Assembly (NCBI GenBank): GCA_002708905.1 | Contig: PAPM01000013.1 | Span: 1 to 34,763, forward strand | Direction of reading: 5' to 3' | Source of the DNA: Pseudomonadales bacterium | Lineage (GTDB): Bacteria > Pseudomonadota > Gammaproteobacteria > Pseudomonadales > Ketobacteraceae | Length of the DNA stretch: 34,763 nt | Shown here: positions 26,312 to 34,683 of the stretch, one piece after another | Layout: each line of letters begins with the position of its first letter | How positions within the stretch are numbered: position 1 is the stretch's first letter | Position numbers and translations under genes: made by a program | Notes under the pieces: model-generated | The model's database searches: none | Told to the model about the DNA's origin: nothing | What the model saw: the letters and a program-made list of their open reading frames with translations, nothing else

Positions 26312-27733
26312 GTGAACAAATTCAAACTAGCCCCCCTTGCCGTGGCCGCCAGCGCACTATTACTCACCGCTTGTGATGACGAAAAATACGACAAGTTTTT
26401 CCCCAAAGGCGAACTGAGAGTGATCCATGCCTCTCCGGACGCGCCGCCGGTTAACGTGCTGCTAAACGGCAAAGCGTCCATAGAAAACCTGGACTATGCG
26501 GAGAGCTCCGGTTTCACGAGCCTGCGTGTGGGAAGCTACGACATTCAGGTGGAAGGTATCATTCCCGGTGGCAACGCTACAGTGATTGATGTGCCCGGAT
26601 TCCAACTGGAAAAAGGTGCAAGCCCTACCATCATTGCCGTGAATAATGTGGCCAGCATCGAGCCCATTGTTGTGGCTGAATCCAGCGCCTCACCTGGCGC
26701 CGGTGAAGTGGCTTTGGTGGTTACCCATGCCGCCCCGGTAGCCGGAGCAGTGGACGTGTACCTTACAGCCCCCGGAGACAGCATCACAGGCTACACCCCG
26801 GCATTCAATTTTGATTTCAAGGACAGTGTGGACGCCGGGGCACTGGCGGTTGGTATTGTGGAAATCCAGGTGGCCATTGGCTCAACCGTAGTGTACAACT
26901 CCGGCGCCATTGACCTGTCCGCCTTTGCCGGGCAGAAGCTGGTGATCGCCGCCGTCAACAGCGAAAATGACACCGAAAACGCTGCCGCGCCCATCAAACT
27001 GCTGGCGGTCACAGATAGCAGCGCCCTGGAGTTAAGGGATGCGGACACCAGCGTCGGTGCCAAAGTGGTACATGCTTCCCCGGATGCAGCCGCTGCAGCC
27101 GGCGGCCCGGTGGAAGTCTTTGCCAGCAGCAGTGCGCTGGGGATGATGCCGGTTGAGCTGATCGATGCTTTTGACTACACCGACACCGTTCCGTCCACCA
27201 CTACCTATGTTTCGGTCCCGGCCGGCGATTACATCTTTGACGTGGCACCGGATACCGACAGTATCGGCGACAGCGTTTACACCTCGCCCAGCCTCACTTT
27301 CGGCGCTGGTATGGAATACACCGCCATTGCGGCAGGGCGCGTACTCAGCAGCCCCACCTTCGGCCTGCTGGCAACAGTTGACGACAACCGCGCCATTGCC
27401 ACCCAGGGCAGCGTCAAAATCACCCACGCCGCGCCTGCAGCAGGCAACGTCGATGTCTTCGTGACCGCAGCGGGTGCCTTCTCGGCGGCAGAAGTGGCTG
27501 GCGGTCTTGCCGGCGACCCCCTGTTGGCTGACTTCGCCTTCGGCACCATCACCGACTATGTCGCCGTCGCTCCCGGCAGTTACGACATACGGGTAGTAGC
27601 CGGCGGCACCGTGGCGATCAATATCGAAGGACTGGCCGTATCAGGAGGTGACGTACTGCATGCCATCGCCCGTGGCCCCAGCGAGCCCTCCGGAGCCCCC
27701 TCCGATTTCGGTGTGATTCTGTTGAGCAACTGA
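26312..27733 (+). CDS. DUF4397 repeat lipoprotein
   Basis: The protein has 473 residues, with a GTG start supported by GAGGAG eight bases upstream. A lipoprotein signal ends in the lipobox LLTAC (Cys21). The mature part contains four related modules, each opening with a xVxHA(S/A)P motif: RVIHASPDAPP (about 36), VVTHAAPVAG (137), KVVHASPDAA (251) and KITHAAPAAG (369). These are DUF4397-type beta-rich repeats found in bacterial surface proteins; the function is unknown. It is Ala/Val/Gly-rich and nearly free of cysteine after the lipobox. A terminator-like hairpin follows. It stands directly upstream of a histidine kinase gene, but no functional link is shown. Confidence 0.85.
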   Translation: MNKFKLAPLAVAASALLLTACDDEKYDKFFPKGELRVIHASPDAPPVNVLLNGKASIENLDYAESSGFTSLRVGSYDIQVEGIIPGGNATVIDVPGFQLEKGASPTIIAVNNVASIEPIVVAESSASPGAGEVALVVTHAAPVAGAVDVYLTAPGDSITGYTPAFNFDFKDSVDAGALAVGIVEIQVAIGSTVVYNSGAIDLSAFAGQKLVIAAVNSENDTENAAAPIKLLAVTDSSALELRDADTSVGAKVVHASPDAAAAAGGPVEVFASSSALGMMPVELIDAFDYTDTVPSTTTYVSVPAGDYIFDVAPDTDSIGDSVYTSPSLTFGAGMEYTAIAAGRVLSSPTFGLLATVDDNRAIATQGSVKITHAAPAAGNVDVFVTAAGAFSAAEVAGGLAGDPLLADFAFGTITDYVAVAPGSYDIRVVAGGTVAINIEGLAVSGGDVLHAIARGPSEPSGAPSDFGVILLSN

Positions 27734-27751
27734 TCCACTCTCCAGCCACTT

Positions 27752-27781
27752 CGGGTTGCCCGGCACTGCTTGGGCAACCCG
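27752..27781 (+). terminator. Terminator-like hairpin after the DUF4397 gene
   Basis: A perfect 10-bp inverted repeat (CGGGTTGCCC / GGGCAACCCG) with a 10-nt loop lies 18 bp after the stop codon and is followed by a short pyrimidine run (TTCCCTTTC). The T tract is weak. Confidence 0.6.
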
Positions 27782-27809
27782 TTCCCTTTCACCTGAATGA
27801 ACTGTCATA

Positions 27810-29126
27810 ATGTTGCCATTCCAAGCCAATCGAGACATCCAGTTGAAACGCACGGCTATCAACAACAAGTTGCTCAAGATCTTTCTGGTCCAGGTAATCC
27901 TGATCAGCGGCGTCACCGTTATGGGCGTACTGGCTGCAGCACTGATCACTGAAGAAGTCCTGGTGAAACAGGCGCTGGAAAGGGAAGCAACCTATTTCTG
28001 GAAAAAGTTCGGGGAGAATCCCAACACCTCCGCACCGGACACAATCAACCTGGAAGGTTACCTGGTGCAGGACGACGACCTGCGAAGTTTACCTGCAGAG
28101 CTGCAACAACTGCCGTTGGGAAAAAACCGTATTCGTTTTGACGGCAGGGAACCCATTGTCCATGTCTCACGCCAGGGCAACCACCGGCTGTTCCTGATTT
28201 TTAACGAGCAGCAGGTTAGCCAGCTGTCATTCTTTTTTGGTATTGCGCCGCTGGCATTGGTGCTGCTGGTGCTGTATGCCCTTGCCTACTTCACCTATCG
28301 CCAGGCCAAACGGGCGCTCTCCCCCATCCAAAAGCTCGCCAACAGCGTGCGCTACTATGATGTGAACCGGGCCGACAACCCCCTGGACCTGGAGGCGCTA
28401 CCCTGGGATGCCGATGAAGAAACCTACATCCTGGTGGATGCCATTAACACCTTCGTGATGCGGGTCCAGGAGCTGCTTAATCGGGAACGGACTTTCAGCC
28501 GCTACGCCAGCCATGAATTGCGCACACCGTTGGCAGTGATTAAAGGCTCCATCGACAACCTGGAGCGACAGGCACTGCCTGAAGTGGCCCAACGCCACTT
28601 ACTCCGCATGAGAAACACGGTTCAGGATATGGAGCAGATGATGACCGCCCTGCTCGAACTGTCCCGAGATGCCACCAACCAGCCACCGGCAGAACCCATG
28701 CAGCTGAATGACTTGGTGGAACTATTGGTAGAACAACACCAACAACAGCATCCCGACAGCCCCCTGCAAGTAAACGTCAAGCATCAGGCCATGCTGCAGG
28801 TAAACGGCTCACAAAAACTAATCAGCATCCTGATCACAAACCTGTTGAACAATGCCGAATCCTATACTCCCAGCGGACATATCAACGTGATTGTGAACTC
28901 GGACGGTTTTTCAGTGGAAGACACCGGCATCGGTATCCCTGAGGCGGAGCGTGAGAAAGTCTTTAGTCCGTTCTACCGTGTCAATCAGCAGCACGAAAAA
29001 GGCTTCGGCCTGGGGCTGGCCATCGTTGAAAAAATCTGTCGGGAACTGGGCTGGCGCATTGAGGTGCACAGCGAAGAAGGCCGCGGCAGCACCTTTACGG
29101 TGAAGGTGGCAACACCGCCAGCTTGA
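27810..29126 (+). CDS. Two-component sensor histidine kinase
   Basis: The protein has 438 residues from the ATG at 27810; a TTG at 27843 is another possible start. Two membrane helices (about 24-46 and 139-162) bracket a ~90-residue periplasmic sensor region of unknown family. A HAMP-like linker is followed by HisKA with the phosphoacceptor His235 (FSRYASHELRTPLAV) and a HATPase domain with NLLNNAESY, VEDTGIGIP and GFGLGLAIV. It should phosphorylate the OmpR-type regulator encoded convergently just downstream. The two genes overlap by 32 bp at their 3' ends, so they are not in one operon. The signal sensed is unknown. Confidence 0.9.
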   Translation: MLPFQANRDIQLKRTAINNKLLKIFLVQVILISGVTVMGVLAAALITEEVLVKQALEREATYFWKKFGENPNTSAPDTINLEGYLVQDDDLRSLPAELQQLPLGKNRIRFDGREPIVHVSRQGNHRLFLIFNEQQVSQLSFFFGIAPLALVLLVLYALAYFTYRQAKRALSPIQKLANSVRYYDVNRADNPLDLEALPWDADEETYILVDAINTFVMRVQELLNRERTFSRYASHELRTPLAVIKGSIDNLERQALPEVAQRHLLRMRNTVQDMEQMMTALLELSRDATNQPPAEPMQLNDLVELLVEQHQQQHPDSPLQVNVKHQAMLQVNGSQKLISILITNLLNNAESYTPSGHINVIVNSDGFSVEDTGIGIPEAEREKVFSPFYRVNQQHEKGFGLGLAIVEKICRELGWRIEVHSEEGRGSTFTVKVATPPA

Positions 29127-29808
29127 ATCCCTGCCCAGGCACAGTATGCAACAAAGCCTGGTCGAACGGCTTATCAATGGCCTGTCGTAATTTATAGAGG
29201 TGACTGCGCAAAGAGTCGCTATCCGGCATCATATCGCCCCACAGCTCCTGTTCCAGCATCTCCCGAGTTACCAACTTGGGTGATTCCCGCATCAGCACTT
29301 TAAGAATTCGGAAACAGGTGGGAGAAAGCTGAATCAATTTATTCTGCCGCGTTACCGACATGGTTGCCGGGTCCAACACCAGATCACCCACCTGTAATTG
29401 ACCCGGGGAAAGCTCGCCGCGCTGGCGCCGAATCAATGCCACCAGACGTGCCGCCAGCTCAGGCAGATCAAATGGTTTTACCAGATAGTCATCCGCGCCC
29501 CGTTGAAAGCCATCCAATTTATCGTCCAGCTGATCGCGTGCGGTCAGCATGATGATCGGGGTCGCAATGGCCTTGTCCTGGCGCAGGGTTTCACAGAGCG
29601 CCATGCCGTCCATTCCCGGCAACATGATATCCAGGATAATGGCATCGTAGCTATTGGTGGACGCAAGGTGCAATCCACTCAGGCCATCGGCTGCGTAATC
29701 CATGGCAAAGCCCACGCTGGACAGGAAATCCATGACTGTTTCAGCCAGCTGCCTGTGGTCTTCCACCAGCAGTACCGTAGCGTTTGATACCGTTAGGTTG
29801 TCCGGCAC
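29095..29808 (-). CDS. OmpR/PhoB-family response regulator
   Basis: The protein has 237 residues, with a GTG start supported by GAGAGGA just upstream. The receiver domain (about 11-125) has acidic-pocket residues in LVEDH, phospho-Asp60 (ILDIMLPGMDG) and the conserved Lys in YLVKPFDLPEL. The C-terminal winged helix (about 140-235) carries LSPTCFRILKVLMRESPKLVTREML and LRSHLYKLRQAID, typical of OmpR-type DNA-binding domains. It is presumed to pair with the convergent kinase. Tail-to-tail, overlapping placement is unusual for a cognate pair. Target genes are not evident in the window. Confidence 0.92.
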   Translation of the reverse strand: MPDNLTVSNATVLLVEDHRQLAETVMDFLSSVGFAMDYAADGLSGLHLASTNSYDAIILDIMLPGMDGMALCETLRQDKAIATPIIMLTARDQLDDKLDGFQRGADDYLVKPFDLPELAARLVALIRRQRGELSPGQLQVGDLVLDPATMSVTRQNKLIQLSPTCFRILKVLMRESPKLVTREMLEQELWGDMMPDSDSLRSHLYKLRQAIDKPFDQALLHTVPGQGFKLAVLPPSP

Positions 29809-29899
29809 AGCGTCCTCTCCACTTGTTCTTCTTGTAATTCAGACCAGAATGCCACAACAGTACCAGAGCGCAGAGAGCAGGCCAACCCGTTAAAGACGG

Positions 29900-31132
29900 T
29901 CAATCATGACGGGGAATCGTGAGCGCAAATACTGCGGCCAGCAAGACAAACAGGCTGGACACCAGTAAACAGGTTGTCAGCCCATAGGCTTGAAACAACC
30001 AACCGGACAACACCGTACCCAATAAACGTCCCATGGCATTGGCCATATAATAAAAACCGACATCCAGAGAGACGCCGTCTTCATCCGCATAACTGACGAT
30101 CAGATAGCTATGCAAAGAGGAATTCACAGCGAACAGAGCCCCGAAGAGTAGCAGCCCCGCTAACAGGCTTGCTTCCGGTTCCCAGCCGAAAAAGAGGCTC
30201 CCGGCAATAACAACAGGCAATAGCGACAGGGGCAATGCCCAGGCGAAGGCAGTACGACCGTCGGGTAGCTTGCCCTGAGCTTTGCCGGTTCCCGTAAAGC
30301 GCGGGGCCAGAGTCTGAACGAAACCGTAACCAATAACCCATACAGCGAGAAAACCACCCACCTGCCAATGGTCCCACTGGAAGTTCACCGCCAGGTAAAC
30401 CGGTAATGCCACCACAAACCAGACATCACGCGCAGCAAAGAGAAACAACCGTGCCGCCGACAAACGATTGATCGCCGGGCTCTTGGAGAAGATCTGGCTG
30501 AACTTGGGTTTATTCCTGGATTTACCCAGATCCTGACGCAGATAAATCATGCTGAGCAACCAGATCAACGCCAACACCAAGGCCATCGCCAGCACAGCGC
30601 CCTGAAAACCAACTGAAACCAACAACCCGCCGCCAAGAAAAAAGCCCGCACCTTTCAAGGCATTTTTAGAACCGGTTAACAGCGCCACCCACTGGTACAG
30701 CCTGCCCTGGGCATCCGCCGGCACCAGCAGCTTGATAGCGCTTTTCGCACTCATCTTATTGAGGTCTTTGGCAATACCGGATAGAGCCTGCGCCGCCATC
30801 ACCCAGGGCACAGTCAACAGGGGCGCAGGCACCAACAACATGGACAATGCCGCCACTTGCAAAAACAACCCCAGATTCATGGTGCGGTTCAAACCCAGAC
30901 GGGCACCCAACCAACCACCAATCAGGTTGGTGACCACACCAAAGAACTCGTAGAACAAAAACAGCAAAGCAATTTCCAGCGGGCGATAACCCAGCTCATG
31001 GAAATGCAGCACTACCAACATGCGCAGGGCACCATCAGTGAGGGTGAATGCCCAATAATTACCGGTCACCAACAGGTACTGGCGAATAGCCGGTGACAGG
31101 TTTGACAGCCTCACTTTTGACAGGTCCCCCAT
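29900..31132 (-). CDS. arsJ: ArsJ organoarsenical efflux MFS transporter
   Basis: The protein has 410 residues from the ATG at 31130-31132, five bases behind the stop of the GAPDH gene. It is a 12-helix major facilitator protein. The N-terminal NYWAFTLTDGALRMLVVL and FLFYEFFGVVTNLIGGWLG are features I recognise from ArsJ. In the known pathway GAPDH joins arsenate to glyceraldehyde 3-phosphate, giving 1-arseno-3-phosphoglycerate, and ArsJ exports this unstable product. The adjacent GAPDH gene and upstream arsR fit that role. An upstream in-frame start inside the GAPDH gene is not favoured. Confidence 0.92.
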   Translation of the reverse strand: MGDLSKVRLSNLSPAIRQYLLVTGNYWAFTLTDGALRMLVVLHFHELGYRPLEIALLFLFYEFFGVVTNLIGGWLGARLGLNRTMNLGLFLQVAALSMLLVPAPLLTVPWVMAAQALSGIAKDLNKMSAKSAIKLLVPADAQGRLYQWVALLTGSKNALKGAGFFLGGGLLVSVGFQGAVLAMALVLALIWLLSMIYLRQDLGKSRNKPKFSQIFSKSPAINRLSAARLFLFAARDVWFVVALPVYLAVNFQWDHWQVGGFLAVWVIGYGFVQTLAPRFTGTGKAQGKLPDGRTAFAWALPLSLLPVVIAGSLFFGWEPEASLLAGLLLFGALFAVNSSLHSYLIVSYADEDGVSLDVGFYYMANAMGRLLGTVLSGWLFQAYGLTTCLLVSSLFVLLAAVFALTIPRHD

Positions 31133-31137
31133 CGAGC

Positions 31138-32148
31138 CTATGCCTGATCCAGTCGCGCCACTTTTAATACCAGTTCGGCGGTACGATTGGCGTAACCCCA
31201 CTCATTGTCATACCAGGCATACAACTTCACCTGGGTACCATTCACCACCATAGTAGAGAGTGCATCAATAATGCTGGAGCGGGGATCGGTTTTGTAATCG
31301 ATGGAAACCAGGGGCCGCTCTTCATAGCCCAGAATACCGTTCAACTCACCAGCGGCGGCCTGCTGCAACAGGGTATTCACCTCTTCAACAGTAGTGGCAC
31401 GCTTCACTTCGAATACGCAATCCGTCAACGAGGCATTGGCCAGGGGCACCCGCACCGCGTGCCCGTTCAAACGCCCCTTCAATTCCGGAAAAATATGGGT
31501 AATGGCCGTGGCCGATCCTGTGGTGGTCGGGATCAAACTCATACCACAAGCGCGGGCCCGGCGTAGATCCTTATGAGGTGCGTCCAGAATGGTTTGGGTA
31601 TTGGTTATGTCGTGAATGGTGGTCATGGAACCGTGTTCGATACCCAGGCTTTCGTGGATCACTTTCACCACCGGAGCCAGACAGTTGGTGGTGCAGGATG
31701 CTGCAGTAACAATGGGGTGGTTCGCTGGATCGTAAAGCTGATCGTTCACCCCCATCACTACATTAAGCACGCCTTCTTCCTTCACCGGAGCCGTTACCAC
31801 CACCCGTTTTACACCCTGATCCAGATAGGCTTGCAACAGCTCTCTGGTCTTCATTTTGCCGGAGGCTTCAATCACCACATCGCAGCCGGACCAGTCGGTT
31901 TCAGCGATGGTTTTAAACCGGCTACAGGGAATCACCTGCTCGCCAATCATCATGTTGTCCCTGTCGTAGCCGGCTTCCTGCTGCCAGCGTCCATGCACGG
32001 AATCAAAATTCAACAGGTGCGCCAGCGTCGCGGCATCACCGGCCGGATCGTTAATTCGTTGCACACGAATGTCCTGATGCTGAAACAGCGCTCTCAGGGA
32101 AAGCCGCCCCATGCGACCAAAACCATTAATACCAATACTGATCGTCAT
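31138..32148 (-). CDS. gapdh: ArsJ-associated glyceraldehyde-3-phosphate dehydrogenase
   Basis: The protein has 336 residues. The Rossmann motif INGFGRMGR, catalytic Cys152 (SCTTNC) and His179 (TTIHDIT) of classical phosphorylating GAPDH are all present, as is the C-terminal [12 protein letters not shown]. Its position directly before arsJ in an arsR-led operon suggests it serves arsenate detoxification rather than glycolysis: it would accept arsenate in place of phosphate and pass the arsenylated product to ArsJ. GGAAAAG precedes the ATG, which lies 13 bp after the thioredoxin-like gene. Confidence 0.93.
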   Translation of the reverse strand: MTISIGINGFGRMGRLSLRALFQHQDIRVQRINDPAGDAATLAHLLNFDSVHGRWQQEAGYDRDNMMIGEQVIPCSRFKTIAETDWSGCDVVIEASGKMKTRELLQAYLDQGVKRVVVTAPVKEEGVLNVVMGVNDQLYDPANHPIVTAASCTTNCLAPVVKVIHESLGIEHGSMTTIHDITNTQTILDAPHKDLRRARACGMSLIPTTTGSATAITHIFPELKGRLNGHAVRVPLANASLTDCVFEVKRATTVEEVNTLLQQAAAGELNGILGYEERPLVSIDYKTDPRSSIIDALSTMVVNGTQVKLYAWYDNEWGYANRTAELVLKVARLDQA

Positions 32149-32161
32149 ACAATCTTTTCCA

Positions 32162-32398
32162 TCAGGACTTTAACCAGGCTTCAATATCGACACGATGGGG
32201 AATAGAACCACTGTGCACCAGTTTGTCATCCACCACCACCGCCGGTGTACTCATTACACCAAAGGACATCATTACCTGGGGGTCACTTTCTTTTTCCACC
32301 AGGATCTCTACACCCAATTCTTCGGCAATATGCTTGATACTGTCTGCAGTCTTGTTGCATTTCGTGCAACCGCTGCCCAATACTTTTATCGCTTTCAT
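32162..32398 (-). CDS. Small thioredoxin-like protein (redox-active disulfide protein 2 family)
   Basis: The protein has 78 residues. The CxxC motif is C11-T-K-C14 in GSGCTKCN, and the thioredoxin cis-Pro is in MSTPAVVVD. This compact glutaredoxin/thioredoxin-like family commonly accompanies ArsP/DUF318-type permease genes. The role may be to reduce or deliver substrate to the permease, or to keep its cysteines reduced (inference). GAGGA precedes the ATG. It lies 20 bp behind the permease gene and 13 bp ahead of the GAPDH gene, within the ars operon. Confidence 0.88.
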   Translation of the reverse strand: MKAIKVLGSGCTKCNKTADSIKHIAEELGVEILVEKESDPQVMMSFGVMSTPAVVVDDKLVHSGSIPHRVDIEAWLKS

Positions 32399-32418
32399 TT
32401 GCGCATCCTCGTAACAAT

Positions 32419-33435
32419 CTACAGAGAAAAGTTCAGTGCATTAAAAATCCAACCCACCAGCGTAAACGCCAGCAGCAACAGGCCAAACACTGTGGCCAAC
32501 AAACGCCACTGCATAACCTGCTTCAACAAAATAAACTCAGGAAAGCTGGCCGCCACGGTACTCATGCAAAACGCCAGGGTTGTGCCTACCGGCAACCCTT
32601 TCAACAGCAGGCTTTCAATCACCGGAATCACACCGGTGGCATTGGAATAGAGGGGAATCCCCATCAATACAGCGGCGGGGACCGTCCACCATTGCCCGCT
32701 GCCAAGGTTATTCTCGAGCCAGCCATCAGGGACATAGCCATGCAGCCCGGCGCCCAGCCCGACACCGATGAAGACCCATTTCCAAACCCGCAGCAAAATA
32801 TCCAGGGTTTCATCTTTGGCGAAGCTGTGACGTTGCGACCAGGTCATACGTTGCGCGGTGGTCTCTCCCAACTGAAGTGTCTGAGCTTGTGCCTGGGGCT
32901 GAGCCCGGGCCTGCTGCAACGCCTTGGCAGCAAAGGGTTGCAACCACCGTTCGGCCCGAATCATGTCAAGCAAGGCCCCACCCAGGATACCAACACCCAT
33001 ACCCACCACCACGTATAGCAGCGTAAACTGCCAACCCAACAGGCTGAGCAACAACATTACCGCCACTTCGTTAATCAACGGCGATGTCAGCAGAAACGCC
33101 ATGGTAATGCCCACCGGAATACCGGCAGAGGTAAACCCGAGGAACAGGGGAATACTGGAGCAGGAACAGAACGGGGTGATGGCACCAAACCCGGAACCCA
33201 ATGCATAACCCAGGGCACGGCGTTTACCCACCAGAAAATCCCGCACCTTTTCGACTCGCAATGACGCTCTGAGCAAAGCAATCACATAGATCATCACCAC
33301 CAGTAACACAAAAATTTTGGTGGTATCTTCAATAAAGAAATGGAGGGCATCTGCCAACTTGGTGCCCGGTTGCAATTTGAGGACATCATAAACCAGCAGA
33401 TCCGCCAGTTTTCCAAATAAGGCCAGTGGAGACAT
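32419..33435 (-). CDS. ArsP-like permease (DUF318 family)
   Basis: The protein has 338 residues with about eight to ten membrane helices and a central cytoplasmic loop (about 165-205). The hallmark PFCSCSSIPLF carries Cys90 and Cys92, as in permeases of the ArsP_1 family; some export trivalent organoarsenicals such as methylarsenite. Whether this one does so, or exports inorganic arsenic, cannot be told. It lies 10 bp after arsR with GAGGAG as ribosome-binding site. No ArsB or Acr3 arsenite pump is present, so this may be the trivalent-arsenic exporter of the operon. Confidence 0.88.
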   Translation of the reverse strand: MSPLALFGKLADLLVYDVLKLQPGTKLADALHFFIEDTTKIFVLLVVMIYVIALLRASLRVEKVRDFLVGKRRALGYALGSGFGAITPFCSCSSIPLFLGFTSAGIPVGITMAFLLTSPLINEVAVMLLLSLLGWQFTLLYVVVGMGVGILGGALLDMIRAERWLQPFAAKALQQARAQPQAQAQTLQLGETTAQRMTWSQRHSFAKDETLDILLRVWKWVFIGVGLGAGLHGYVPDGWLENNLGSGQWWTVPAAVLMGIPLYSNATGVIPVIESLLLKGLPVGTTLAFCMSTVAASFPEFILLKQVMQWRLLATVFGLLLLAFTLVGWIFNALNFSL

Positions 33436-33445
33436 CCGGGTCTCC

Positions 33446-33790
33446 TCAACAACAGATGAGACTGCGTTGGGGGCGATCCCCCATACGGCTTAGGTTGCGG
33501 AGATTCTCCTGCAGGAACCCCTCATTGGCCGCAGCAGTGTCTGCCAAGACGGCCTTGGCCCAATCCCGCATCTGAGGATTGATACGATAGAACACCCATT
33601 GCCCCTGACGCCGATCCAGTAACAGATCACAATTACGCAGTTGGGCCAGATGACGGGAAACCTTCGGTTGGCTTTCCTGCAACGCCGCCATCAACTCACA
33701 GACGCACAGTTCGCCTTCCCGCTCAATCAACAACACACAACGCAGACGGGTTTCCTCAGCCAAACACTTGAAAAGGGATAGTGGATTCAC
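33446..33790 (-). CDS. arsR: ArsR family metalloregulator
   Basis: The protein has 114 residues, with a GTG start. It has a winged-helix ArsR/SmtB fold with the arsenic-sensing ELCVCEL motif (Cys29 and Cys31) at the start of the DNA-binding helix region and the recognition stretch ESQPKVSRHLAQLRN. Extra cysteines (9, 18, 54, and the terminal CC at 113-114) may provide a third thiolate ligand. It should repress the operon until arsenite or an organoarsenical binds. The probable operator, a 28-bp perfect palindrome, lies 47 bp upstream of the start codon. Confidence 0.94.
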   Translation of the reverse strand: MNPLSLFKCLAEETRLRCVLLIEREGELCVCELMAALQESQPKVSRHLAQLRNCDLLLDRRQGQWVFYRINPQMRDWAKAVLADTAAANEGFLQENLRNLSRMGDRPQRSLICC

Positions 33791-33836
33791 AATAACTCGC
33801 CGTTTCTAGCAACCGTTAGGATAGTCGGGAATTATT

Positions 33837-33864
33837 ACACATATATGAAATTTCATATATGTGT
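33837..33864. promoter_or_regulatory. Probable ArsR operator, 28-bp perfect palindrome
   Basis: ACACATATATGAAA followed exactly by its reverse complement TTTCATATATGTGT. It lies between the SIMPL gene and arsR, 47-74 bp before the arsR start codon. Position and symmetry suit the ArsR dimer. A separate -35/-10 pair could not be fixed with confidence. Confidence 0.75.
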
Positions 33865-33903
33865 TTTTGCAGATATACTATATTGATTAGGCTGGCATCG
33901 AGA

Positions 33904-34623
33904 TCAATCGGATAGATAATATTCCACGGTGGAGACCACCCGTACTTTCTTGATGTGGGGATTGTTGTTATCCCGGGGCGTAATGCTGAATTGCCCCTGG
34001 GAAGCGCGCTTGATTTTGCCCAGAGTGCTTTGGGAATCCTCGGCAAACTTCATCGCCACTTCCCTGGCTTGCTTGGTGGCCTCTTCAATCATTTCAGGCT
34101 TTACTGTGTTCAACCCGGTAAACAGATATTCTGTCTGTGCCTGGTAATCGCCCCGGGTAATGACCACCCCCTGTTTGCCCAATTCGGAGAGCTTGCTCAT
34201 CACCTCACGCACCGCAGCAATGTGTTTGGAGTAGACCGTCACCGTTTGCTGGGCCGCATAGCGAAACGCCGCTGCACCACTATTACCATACTGTTGAGCG
34301 GATTTATCGGTAATTGCCGGTGCCGATACAGTGATATCCTCCTCGGCGATACCGTTCGCTTTGAGAAAGGTTTTGATTTTACCGGTACTGGTATCCAGAG
34401 ACGCATACAGTGCCTCCAACTCGTTATTGGCTTCTGTGAATTGAATCGGCCAGATCACGATATCCGCATCCACCTCCCTTTCTGACAGCCCCTTCACCGT
34501 AACCGTACGTTCGTATTCCTTGAATTGAATGGCGGAGCCACCCAGCACATAACCCAACCCCAGTAAGCCTGCACACAGAAACAGACCCAATAAAAAAGCG
34601 GCTACGGTATTTTTCTCAGACAT
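33904..34623 (-). CDS. SIMPL domain (DUF541) membrane-anchored protein
   Basis: The protein has 239 residues. One N-terminal hydrophobic segment (about 8-31) is followed by a SIMPL domain (VTVKGLSEREVDADIVIWPIQF, then AFRYAAQQTVTVYSKHIAAV and a conserved C-terminal ATKQAREVAMKFAEDSQ). SIMPL/DUF541 proteins such as E. coli YggE are periplasmic and linked loosely to stress tolerance; the mechanism is not known. AGGGAG lies upstream of the ATG. The ars operon begins downstream on the same strand but has its own operator, so the genes are probably regulated apart. Confidence 0.88.
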   Translation of the reverse strand: MSEKNTVAAFLLGLFLCAGLLGLGYVLGGSAIQFKEYERTVTVKGLSEREVDADIVIWPIQFTEANNELEALYASLDTSTGKIKTFLKANGIAEEDITVSAPAITDKSAQQYGNSGAAAFRYAAQQTVTVYSKHIAAVREVMSKLSELGKQGVVITRGDYQAQTEYLFTGLNTVKPEMIEEATKQAREVAMKFAEDSQSTLGKIKRASQGQFSITPRDNNNPHIKKVRVVSTVEYYLSD

Positions 34624-34662
34624 GACACACTCCCTGTATTCAGAGGCTTGCTATATTTGGGG

Positions 34663-34683
34663 TTCAGGATTCAGGATTCAGGA
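34663..34683. repeat. Three tandem copies of TTCAGGA
   Basis: Three perfect 7-bp units cover the last sense codon and stop codon of the YaiI-like gene and the adjoining spacer. A replication-slippage product is likely. Confidence 0.8.

Noticed and set aside
27855-27870. ATCAACAACAA near the 5' end of the histidine kinase gene
   Set aside because: It fits the CA motif but lies about 45 nt inside the chosen reading frame and encodes I-N-N-K. It would matter only if the kinase starts at the TTG at 27843.
33955-33975. AACAACAAT-type motif inside the SIMPL gene (minus strand)
   Set aside because: It encodes consecutive asparagines (DNNNP) far from the start codon, so it is better explained as coding sequence than as an Hfq/Crc site. 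A similar run in the MAPEG gene (FDNNKP) is rejected for the same reason.
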